NCBI GenBank assembly: GCA_949128115.1
Contig: OX421966.1
Location: forward strand, 66,213,416 to 66,277,415
From: Anaspis maculata
Lineage: Eukaryota > Arthropoda > Insecta > Coleoptera > Scraptiidae
Direction: 5' to 3'
Length of the DNA: 64,000 nt
In this document: positions 24,028 to 33,589 of the stretch, piece after piece
Position numbering within the stretch: position 1 is the first letter of the stretch
How the letters are laid out: every line of letters starts with the position of its first letter
The notes under the pieces: model-generated
Databases searched by the model: none
The model's input: only the letters and a program-made list of their open reading frames with translations
Told to the model about the DNA's origin: nothing
Program-made: the position numbers and the translations under genes

Positions 24028-26147
24028 CACTGACGGACAAAATAAAGGCACCGCCAAAATTTTGACCGGAGTTTGAAGTCACATTTCTCTCGAACTACCC
24101 GTCCGATTTCGATAATCTTTTCACCAGGTTCCTTATAGTTTCAATTTTTGGGAATTTCACTCTGTAGCTCATGTTTGGTTAACATTCAGTATTGACAGTA
24201 TACCGGGTGTTACAATGAAGGAGTTTTTTGTACCGGAATTTCAAGGCACCCTCGGGGAATTACCAGCAGCAACAGCAGGACATACTGATTACCAAATTCA
24301 AGCTTCAGTTTTTCTTAACAAATCTACGTTTGTTTTGTTTTAACATTTCGATTTTCAGGAGAGATGAATCATTTTATTGCATACCATGTCTTTATTGCCT
24401 TTTTGGTCGGTAAGACCGGGAATATCTCCCAGATTTCGATGGTCTTCTTTGCATGATTGTAAGTTGGTTCTTCATAAATGTTATTGACTTGCTCGTGTTC
24501 AGAAATCATACAGTTTTGCCTGTATACTATGTGTTACAATGAAGGGGTGCTTTTTCGAGAATTTGGAACACCTGTAGGTGAAGACCACCAGCGTGAACAG
24601 CAAGCTATGTTGGGTGACAAGTTGAAGCTCCAGCTTTTTTCTTTCTTCCTTTAATTCTTTTCTTTTGCTTTTTTCTCTGCATGTCGCTGCAGCTGCTGAG
24701 CATCGAGAGGCGGATCATCTTTTTACAGGACAGCTGGTTTTGACTCGGGTTTTGATCCTATTGGGTTTTCAGGTTTTGCGATTTCTTTCGCATCAGTGAC
24801 GGTACTGAAATCTGTCGCCTCATTCCGTTTTTGTACACTGGTGGTCTTTGATAGTGAAATATTTTGGAAACTCTTTAGCGACGTCAGCAGACGATTTCGC
24901 TCCTTCAATTCGCTTATTAGTGCATTCCATCGGTTATGACTTTGAGGTACTTAATCTCACAGGCCGAAGTTTTCGACGTTCCAGAATCGCTGTCTGTTGA
25001 ATGGAATGACGTGTCACGTTCATCATCGTCTATCACCTTCACCTGGTCACCACAACAAATCACGTCCTCGTTGTTTAGGACCTTGCAGGATTTCAGTCTT
25101 CCAACACAGCTTCTGTGGTAAAATATCCCGCATTGGACACATTTCAAGCGCCTACTGACAGTATTTTCGCCACAAACACCACACTTTTGATTAGCGCTAT
25201 CCGAAGGCGATGCTCCAGAATCGGCCATCTTACATTACATAATATGAGACAAGATGTACAACTTCCATTGTAACATCCAGTATAGCAATACTGAAGGGCC
25301 ATTGAAGATTAATAAACCAGTAAGATTTGCTACAAATTTTTCTTTCATGTAAAAGAAGATGATCCAAATCGGACGTATGGTTCAAGAAGAAACTGGCTTT
25401 GAAGGTGTACAAAATTCGAGCAGTGGCCACTTCTCGGCCTCCGTCTAACCAATGTCGGTAGGAACATGGTGTGCAAAAAAACTGTGTATCCCCCACAAAA
25501 ATTGAGATAATGAAGTGAAATCAACGCAGTTTTGTTGAGAAAAGCTGAAACTTCAATTTGGCACCCAGCATAACTTGCTGTTCACGCTGGTGGTCTTTAC
25601 CGGGTGTTCCAAATTCTCAAGAGTAACACCTCTTCATTGAACACTCAGTATACAGGCAAAACTGTATAATTTTCAAAACGAGCAAGTCAGTAACATTTTA
25701 GAGGACCAACTCACAACCAGCAAAAAAGACAATCAAAATTTGGGAGGTACTTCCGGTCCTACCGTTCAAAAAGGCAATAAAGACATGGTGTGCAATAAAA
25801 TAGTTCATTACTTCTGAAAATCAAAATATAGGAACAAAACAAACGTTGATGTGTTAAGAAAGGTTGAGACTTGGGTTTAGTCCTCAGTATGTCCTGCTGT
25901 CGCTGCTGATAATTCCCACAAGGAATTATGCCCCGAATTTGCGGTACAGAAAACACCTTCATTGTAACACCCAGTATACTGCCAATATTAAATGTTGATC
26001 AAAGATGAGCTAGTACACAGTGACATTCTTGAAGGATAAAGCTACAACCTGATGAGAAGATGATTGGAATCGGATGAGTAGTTCGGGGGAAATGTGACTT
26101 TAAACCCGGGTCGAAATTTTGGTGATGCGTAATTTTGTCCGTCAGTG
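24028..26147. mobile_element. Palindrome 6 with mariner-like ends and a captured PHD-like ORF at its centre
   Basis: The outer ends are cactgacggacaaaat at 24,028 and attttgtccgtcagtg at 26,147, centre near 25,087. This end sequence resembles Tc1/mariner termini (from memory). Arms of about 0.6 kb contain a second inverted word, ccgggtgttacaatgaag (24,204) against cttcattgtaacacccag (25,957). The unpaired middle (about 24,650-25,510) carries the PHD-like frame listed next. The element ends 38 bp before exon 5 of gene Z. Confidence 0.8.
24723..25228 (-). pseudogene. PHD-finger / retrotransposon ORF1-like fragment
   Basis: The 103-codon frame 24,917-25,228 begins MADSGASPSDSANQ and contains CGVCGENTVSRRLKCVQCGI, then FYHRSC and a later CC pair: a C-x2-C, C-x2-C, H-x2-C layout typical of PHD fingers near the N-terminus of many insect non-LTR ORF1 proteins. 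A second frame (24,723-24,908) starts ELKERNRLL, the usual coiled-coil that follows such fingers, but in a different phase, so the copy is frameshifted or interrupted. It sits at the centre of palindrome 6. An exapted domestic PHD gene is a less likely alternative. Confidence 0.55.
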
Positions 26148-26184
26148 TCAGCACTATAAAAATTGTTCGAAACTATTTTTTCAG

Positions 26185-26589
26185 CACCCCCGCTCTCTCC
26201 AGAGCCATCCGCTCTACAGCCACCTGCTCAAGAGCCACCTGCTCAAGAGCCACCTGCGCAAGAGCGATCCGCGCAGGAGTCACCCGCGCAAGAGCCACCC
26301 GCGCAAGAGCCACCCGCGCAAGAGCCACTCACGCAAGAGCCACCCGCGGAAGAGCCACCCGCGCAAGAGCCATCCGCGCAAGAACCATCCGCGCAAGAAC
26401 CAACCGCGCAAGAGTCAGCCGCGCAAGAGTCAGCCGCGCAAGAGCCACTCGCGCAAGAGCCACCCGCGGAAGAGCCACCCGCGCAAGAGCCACCCGAGCA
26501 AGACCACCGTTGTAACATGTGCACCCAGGTAGTCGAGACTAATGCGACGGCTATCGCAGACCATTTCAAAACTTGTATCAAGATAAACT
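26185..26589 (+). CDS. Gene Z, exon 5: PAQEP repeat and C2HC finger
   Basis: The acceptor (ctattttttcag) and donor (gtaagtcg) are strong, and the exon is phase 1 at both ends, matching exons 1-4. About 100 residues form a tandem repeat of the pentapeptide EPPAQ with variants (EPSAQ, ESAAQ, EPPAE). This reflects a 15-bp DNA minisatellite, about 20 units. A zinc-binding segment follows: CNMCTQVVETNATAIADHFK then TC (C-x2-C-x13-H-x3-C). The same CxxC..HxxxC layout as exon 2 supports one gene built of repeated modules. Plus-strand open frames in the two other phases are repeat shadows. Confidence 0.6.
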
Positions 26590-26636
26590 GTAAGTCGCTT
26601 TTTTGTGGAAAACATTTAAAACTGGATTTTTGTGAT

Positions 26637-29119
26637 TAGTCCGGTGGACTAGGGTTACAACTATGCATTTTATGACTACAGAACAATTTTTTGCAGGCAT
26701 GTTCAGAAAGCCTTCATCTATCATTTCAGAAGTGCTGCCAAGCAATTTCACAATGTGGAGGTTAGGGGGGCCCTTTTTTTGACTTAAATAGTTTTTTGTT
26801 GATGAAATCTGTGATGATAATGCTGAATAAAAAACTACGGATTATTGGAGAGCAACTCGGGAGGTCAGTTGTGTATGATAAAAATTATTACAGGGTGAAC
26901 AGGTTCCGAAAAAGATGACTTTCCGTCAACATGCAATATAATAAAGAAGAAATTGTGCCAAAGACCTTAAGCTTCGTCATTGGAAATTGACGATTGGCAT
27001 ATTTGTTGATCATATCCACCTGAACAGGTTGAGAACAGCACCCATCTGCGTCAATAGTGTTGGAGCTATATACAATGTGGAAGAGAAAGAGATTTTTGTT
27101 TTCATTTCTTCCAAAAACCAAGATAGATGAAGTGGACAAAATTGAAGAATTGATATGTTTTATTCAATGTATGTAAAGACACAACAAACTGTTTCAAAAT
27201 ATCTTGAAGCATTCCTGGAATATTTAAAAAAAACCTGAAGAATATCATCAAAATTTCACTTTCTACTTTGATTTCGTATTTTCCATTATACAGAGGTATA
27301 TCCTTGAGTTATGCAACAAGTTTCACGATATACACAAATATACAATAAATTATGGTGAAAACTAAACAGCACCATCAGCGGCATCAATCATGTATGCGTT
27401 GTATACAAGATGCAAGAAAAAATGGTTGTTTTCTTTGCTGTATACAGGCTGTCCCGGAAATATACCAACAACGTTCTAAGGCAGCTTCTTATCAAAACTA
27501 GGAAACAAAAACCTATAAACATGGGTCCGGTAACGCTTCCCAAGGGAGCTACAGGCCCCTGAAGGTGGGACCCTGAAGATGGTTTTTATTCAATATCTCC
27601 AAAACCGTTCAAGGGAAATCAATCAAACTTAACACATTCACTAACCTTCTTACGCTCAACAAAATGAAGCAAGAATAATTCCACAATAATTCACTAGGGG
27701 TGGGTCAGGCTGAGGTGTAGGGGTGAAAATAACCCTAACTAGTTTGAATGTGAATTGTTTTCAAATTTAACAAAAAATTATAGAATACTGGTGTTTTCGT
27801 CCAAAAAAAGGTCCCCTTGTTCAACCTCGATAGATGCACCGTTTACGAAAACGAAAACGTGGTCAGAAATGCTAATTTTCAATTATGATATTCAAGACGA
27901 AAGAAAAACTATTTCAAAGCAACTTCATTTTTGTAAGGCATTCAAATTTTGTTAGGCATAAGAAGGTTATTGAATGTGTCAAGTTTGATTAATTTTCCTT
28001 GAACAGTTTTGGAAATATTGAATGAACAACCATCTTCAGGGTCCTACCTTTAGAGGCCTGTAGCTCCCTTATGAAGCGTTTCCGGACCCATGTTACAGGA
28101 ACTTTTTATCTTATTTTGATGAGAGGAAGCCGTCCTTGAACGTTGTCGGTGTATTTTCGGGACATCCCTGTATATAAAAAAAACAAGCAAAAAATGCATG
28201 GATTACACATTCACGTCAGTAATTTACCTTATCAGGTGTCTTGGCTTGGTTTGTTTTCCCGGAAACTTCTTACCTCACTGATTTTTCACTTTTTATGTCT
28301 TGGTTTTTTTATTACAGCAAAGAAAACAACCATTTTTCTCACACCCTGTACCTATATGACGCATTGACGCATACACGATTGATGCCGGTGAGTCATGTGG
28401 CTGTTCAGTTTCAACCCTCATTTGTTGTTCAACCATCGTATATACCTTTCTATGATTGAAAATACGAAATCAACGAAAAAAGTGAAATTTTGATGATATT
28501 CTCCAGTTTTTGCAAAATATTTCAAGACCGCTTCGAGATATTTTGAAACCGTTTAATGTGTCTTCACACGCATTGAATGAAGCATCAATTTCTAAGTTCC
28601 GTCCACTTAATCTATCTTGCTTTTTGGAACAAATAAAAACAAAAATATTTTTCTCTTCCACCCTGTATATAGCTCCAGCACCAATTACGCAGTTGGGTAC
28701 GGTTCCCAACCAGTTCAGGTGGGTATAATCAACAAATATGCCGATCGGCATCTTTCAATGCCGAAACTAAAGGTCTTTGGCGCAATTTTTTCTCCATCAT
28801 ATTGCATGTTGACGGAAAATCATTTTTCTCGGAATCTTTCCACCCTGCAATGAGTCTTATCACACATAAGTGACATTTTGAGTTGCTCTTCAATAATCCG
28901 TTGAAGTTTTTTTTGTAGCATTCTCATCACAGATTTTATCGACAAAAAACGATTCAAGTTGTCAAAAAGGGTCTCTATCTGGCCCCCCACATTGAAAAAT
29001 TGCTTTGCAGCACTTCTCAAATGATAGAGGAAGGCTTTCTGAACATGCCTGCAAAAAATTGTTCCGTTGTCATAACATGCATAGTTTGGGCCATATTTGG
29101 CGCTAGTCCACCGGACTAG
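26637..29119. repeat. Long palindrome 7 (2.48 kb) with TAGTCCGG ends
   Basis: The left end is tagtccggtggact at 26,637 and the right end agtccaccggacta at 29,119, centre near 27,878. Inner mirrored termini include acagggtgaacagg (26,892) against ccaccctgcaat (28,842) and tacaggctgtcccgg (27,446) against gggacatccctgta (28,160). The palindrome is therefore a Russian-doll stack of units sharing one centre. The minus-strand frame 28,820-29,155 has no recognisable domain. It lies within an intron of gene Z. Confidence 0.85.
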
Positions 29120-29159
29120 ATGCCAAATTCGACTAGAAACCTCTAACCCAGTCAAAGAA

Positions 29160-30500
29160 AAAAAATAGCGAGAATAAATAGTGTATTTCTGAAAATTTAT
29201 AAAGATTTTCCCGAAAGCTTACTGATTACTGTGTAAAAAAAAGTCCCCATCGATAGGTGGTGTGTAATCGCCGCCATCTTGGATTACTCATGGCTACATT
29301 TCAAGTGTTTTTCACAGTCCCCTCAATGAATAGCGATCCCATCAGAAAACGGCTAGGGTGAGATGGAAGGCGATCAAATTATCTCGAAAAAAGTTTGGTG
29401 TCACTTTCGTATCTGTCAAACTTTGAAGAAATTAGCCTGCGAGCGTCGGGTCCAAGTCGTTAAGGAGATTTTCTTTCTCACAGTACCTTTGGAAAATGTC
29501 ACAAAAGTGCAATGCATGCTGTTAAGGTAACCTTAAATTTTTTTTTGCCTAATATTTCGAAAAATATAGGGGGAGGATTAAACCTTCAATATTTGGTAGA
29601 AATTGAGGGATTCTCTTAATGGAGGCGTCTTGTAGAAATAAAGTTGTATAAATAATCTGTACTCTCTTGTCCTACCTCGATGTTTTTCATCCTGGGAGAA
29701 AGTATCCAGGTAGGTACCTACTTAGAGCTGCTCATATCCTTTTAGTGGAAGCTGTACACATCTAAAAAACACATCGATACCGCATTTTGGAGTAGAGAAA
29801 TCAGGTTCTGCATGGGCGTACTTTATACCAAAACAAGCGATCTGACCCGCAGCACTCGATAGTTTGTCCCTTAGGGGGTCAATGGGGTCCCTCCAAATTT
29901 TCAAGATGCAAGAACTTCCACAAAACGATCATTGAGTATCGTCATGTGTGTCATGAACGAAGCTTACGGGTCCATTGAAAATGTTTTCATCAATTGTCAT
30001 CGTGCCCGTTCCATGACTCACACTTGAAAAAAAATCTTTGGCGGAGGTCAAAAAATAGGTACTTGCGATACAAGAGTTAAAAGTGACAGATATTATTTAG
30101 TAAGCGGGGACGGCATTTTGGTAACCAAGGTTACCTGAACAGCATTGTATTGCAATTTTGCGTGATTCTCCAAAGACACCGTGAGAAATGAAATATCCCC
30201 TCCACGACTAAGACCTGACGCTCGCACGCCAATTTCTCCAAAGTTATGACAGATACGTAAAAGTGACACACAACTTTTTTGTAGACAATTCGATGGCCTT
30301 TCATTTTAATCCAGCTGTTTTCCGATGAGATCGCTATCTATCGAGATAGCTGCAAAAAAAATTAAAATGTACCTAAAATCCAAGATGGCGGCGATTCCAC
30401 GCCAACTATCAATGGGGACTTGTAACACAGTAGTCAGCAAGCTTTCGAGAACATCTCTACCAATTTTCAGAAATACACTATTCATTTTTGCTATTCTCCT
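29160..30500. repeat. Long palindrome 8 (1.34 kb)
   Basis: The arms pair from aatagcgagaataaatagtg (left) to the complement near 30,490, for example gaaagctt (29,213) against aagctttcg (30,440) and aagtccccat (29,241) against aatggggact (30,411). The centre is near 29,830. No transposase or other gene is present. It abuts palindrome 7. Confidence 0.8.
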
Positions 30501-30660
30501 GAATCATGTTTTCATTGACTGGGCTACTCGGCCTTTTGGCGGATAGGTGCTCACCTCGGTGCTCACTTGACAGTATCAAAAATCTTTTTGATAGACGGCT
30601 ACCATCGGTAGATATTGTAAAAGTGCGAAAAAATGAAAGAATCGTACGTGTAAACACAAT

Positions 30661-31250
30661 GGGTGATTCAGCTTGAGCTTCACAATGACATTGTCAAATA
30701 TTTCTAAAACGGTAACGATACCTACTTGTTAATCCAAAGTGATATTTGTACACAAGGAACATGTACAAAGTGGACCATGGACCAATAACGACCAATAAAC
30801 GCTATAAAATGGAAATATGGGTGTTCGAAAAGCGTTATTGTAGTTGACGTTAACTTTTTGATTTTCAAAATCGACTTCTTGAACGCGTAATTTGGAAATT
30901 GATCCAAATATTCGAGCAAAACTGGGTCTGTAGCTAACATCAAAATCAAACTTGAGATTGCTTCGCTAACATGCAGATCCAATTTTACTCAAGCATCTGG
31001 ACCAAATTTGAAATTTCGCGCTCAGAAGGTCGATTTTGAAAATCAAAAAAATCTCGTCGACCACATTATGAACTTTTTTTGAACAACCATATTTCTATTG
31101 TATAACGTTTATTGGTCGTTACTGGTCCGTGGTCCACTTTGTACATGTTCTTGTGTACAAATATCACTGTCAGATGGGACAAATATCGTACCTACCGTTT
31201 TGGGAAGATTTACCTAGCATTATTATTGTAAAGCTCAAGTTGGATCACCA
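30661..31250. repeat. Palindrome 9 (0.59 kb)
   Basis: It starts gggtgattcagcttgagctt and ends aagctcaagttggatcacc. Mirrored words include ttgtacacaaggaacatgta (30,747) and tacatgttcttgtgtacaa (31,142). The centre is near 30,955. It lies 80 bp before exon 6 of gene Z. Confidence 0.8.
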
Positions 31251-31327
31251 TTTACGTTAGTACATAGTAAGTAAATCAAGAAGGCACCAGAGCTCCAATA
31301 TTGGAAGATTCTTATTGTCATTTTCAG

Positions 31328-31612
31328 CAGCACCTAGTCCATCATCAACGCCACGTCGAGCTGTCGTTCCTGCGGGAGCTGCGCGGAGCCCCGACCAAGC
31401 CCATGCTTTTCGCGACGAGGATTTCCATCAAGAAATGTGGCGGCCATGGTGGGCGGCCCGAACAAAAAAGGCGCCCGAAAAACTCGTTTTCACAAAAGGA
31501 CGATTTGAATGTCATAATGTGGGCGAGAATGATTGCAAAAGCCAGTTTGAACTACATGTCCATTACCTGAAGCATTTAGTCGTCAGACATGAACAACGCA
31601 TTGCCGGTCATA
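31328..31612 (+). CDS. Gene Z, exon 6: zinc-finger-like exon
   Basis: The acceptor (attgtcattttcag) and donor (gtaagttg) are strong and the exon is phase 1 at both ends. After an 'APSPSSTPRR' linker it encodes FECHNVGENDCKSQFELHVH followed by YLKH and RH, with the spacing C-x7-C-x3-F-x-L-x2-H-x4-H, close to a C2H2 finger. A possible last exon starts after the acceptor ctactgcag at about 31,774 and would add a short tail, but its reading frame and stop could not be fixed with confidence. Joining to exons 1-5 is inferred from matching phase, strand and composition. Confidence 0.55.
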
Positions 31613-31974
31613 GTAAGTTGCTGAATCATTCACTTCCGAAACTGTAGTTAGTATGGGGGCATAGGTCGTGCCGTGTGCAGCTTCGTGAAGATATATTGAG
31701 CTATGTCTTAGTCGATTTCTGAGGGATCAAGGACCATGAAAAATTATGGTGGAATATTGGTATCTACTGCAGGCAAATGTGGTGGAGGCGCCAAAATAGG
31801 CTACATCTGCCAATAAGAAACTGGCTGTGGCTCGTTTGTTTTTCATAGGATTTCAACACCTGGAATGTCATTTTTTAGACAAAAGAATTTCCTTTCTATT
31901 CCATACCTCAATTCACGAACGTCATTTCGGGAAACTGTCATAATTGTCTTTATAAGATATGCTGAAGATATCAT

Positions 31975-33055
31975 TCTATAACATTCCAGAATGTTCTGGA
32001 ATTGTCGGGAATAGTCTGGGACAATCTGGAACATTCCGAAACATTCCAAGCCATTGTGGTAACTACATTCAAGATCGTTCCACAACATTTCAGATTCCAG
32101 AATGTTCCGGTACGTTCTAGAATGTTCGAGAATAGTCTGGAACGTTCGAAAGCATCCCGGAACATTCCAGATCATTGCGGAACATTCTAGATCATTCTAC
32201 AACATTCCAGAATGTTCAGGTATGTTCTGGAATGGTCGGGAATAGTCTAGAATGTTCCTAAACATCCCGAAATATTCCAGATCATTGTAGAGCATTCAAA
32301 ATCATTCCATAACAGTCCAGAATGTTTTGATATGTTCCAAAATGGTCGGGATCATCTGGAACGTTCAAAAACATTCCGGAACATTCCAGATCATAGTAGA
32401 GCATTCTTGATCATTTCACAACATTCCAGGATGTTCCGGTATGTCCGGGAGTAGTCTGGAACGTTCGAAAACATCTTAGAATGTTCCATTATGTTCTAGA
32501 ATGATCGAAAATAGTCTGGAACGTTCGAAAACATTCTGGAACATTCCAGATCATTGTGGAACATTCGAGATCATTCCATAACATTCCAGAATGTTCTAGA
32601 ATTGTCGGGAATAGTCTGGAATTCCCGAAAACATCCCGGATTATTCCAGATCACTGTGGAACATTCCAGAACACCCTTGAAAGTTCCAGCAACATTGTGG
32701 ACCATTCGAAGCCTTTTTGGTGTGGAGCCACCTATTAGTAGAGGTGCAGTACAGAATAAGTACGAATATTCGAGAGTATTCAAGATCATTCCACAACATT
32801 CCAGAATGTTCCCGTATGTTCTGGAATGTTTGGGAATTGTCTGGAACGTTCGAAAACATCTCGAAACATTCCAGATCATTGTGGAACATTCTAGGACACT
32901 CTTGAAAGTTTCTGGAACATTTTGGACTATTCGTAGCCTTTTTGATGTGGGGCCACCTATTGGTAGAGGTGCAGTACAGAATATTTGAGAGTATTCGAGA
33001 TCATTCCACAACATTCCAGAACACTCTCGAATGTTGTGGATTCTGGAAAGTTGTG
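31975..33055. promoter_or_regulatory. HSF-site decamer array, block 1
   Basis: The stretch is built on a 10-bp register, nnGAAnnTTC, giving alternating GAA and TTC every 5 bp, the definition of a heat-shock element. A clear example is ttctagaatgttcgagaa at 32,115-32,132: four perfect pentamers in a row, continuing with few mismatches through 32,260. A higher-order repeat of about 110 bp is superimposed. Long open frames here on both strands are artefacts, because the decamer rarely makes stops. Confidence 0.85.
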
Positions 33056-33079
33056 GTTCATTCAAAACTTTCTTTTGGT

Positions 33080-33180
33080 TTGAGTGGGGCTACCCATTAG
33101 TAGGGGTATATAAAGCTAGATCCGTCGTGGTTTTGAACACCTGTTTCTTGCCAGTTGTTATTGAAAAGTTGATATGATAT
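33080..33180 (+). promoter_or_regulatory. TATA-box core promoter module 1
   Basis: A conserved block ggggctacccattagtaggg leads into tatataaag at 33,107-33,115, followed by the conserved downstream sequence gatccgtcgtgg and gaacacctgtttctt. The module is repeated at 36,260-36,345 with few changes. A start site some 30 bp downstream of the TATA is expected (near 33,137). It lies at the downstream edge of HSF-site block 1, the arrangement of a heat-shock promoter. Confidence 0.7.
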
Positions 33181-33560
33181 ACATTTTACACAATGCCCAA
33201 CGTGGAAGAGGAGATCTTGCCAGTTCTGTAGCAAAATGACGAAAGAAAAAAACGAACAGCGAAAACAAGAAAAAGTCGAAGGGGGCGAAGTACGGTAGAC
33301 GTTCCCAACGAATATGTAGAATGAGCACCGTTAGATGCAGAGCAGCCACTCATGAAATATCACCCTACGAGAAGCGCGAGCGAACTATAATAAAACTATA
33401 ATAAAAGTGAGTGCCAAATCTTTGTGCCGCTAAAACTCAGAAACGAGTCGCGCTACGAACAAAAGAGTTTCATGGTGTGGTAACCGTTTATCCCCCATCG
33501 ATGAAAAAGGTTTTCGTTTTTACCTTAAGGGCGTGCTTTCAAAGATATGAGGGCTGGAAG
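33137..33560 (+). ncRNA. Presumed transcribed block 1 downstream of TATA module
   Basis: The block has little coding potential. A short frame, MSTVRCRAATHEISP, near 33,321 stops within 30 codons. The segment acgttcccaacgaat...atgagcaccgttagatgc and ctcatgaaatatcaccctac recurs at 36,409-36,540. Two aataaaa words near 33,390-33,407 could serve as polyadenylation signals. The segment 33,385-33,500 is partly repeated at 33,680-33,790 (gaaacgagtc...atggtgtggta). Transcription is inferred only. Confidence 0.4.
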
Positions 33561-33589
33561 TTTTTCGCTCTCTAGAAATGTCTAGAGCA

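Noticed and set aside
26119..26581. RKSHPRKSHP, RARATRARAT and Cys/Gly-rich frames over the minisatellite
   Set aside because: Alternative phases of the 15-bp repeat; the EPPAQ frame is the one that links to good splice sites and a zinc finger.
28820..29155. 111-codon minus-strand frame in palindrome 7
   Set aside because: Its mirror copy in the left arm is broken and no domain is recognisable; treated as chance or ancient debris.
33137..33200. Classical heat-shock protein gene (Hsp70 or small Hsp) downstream of the TATA modules
   Set aside because: No frame longer than about 35 codons follows either TATA; no chaperone motif is seen.
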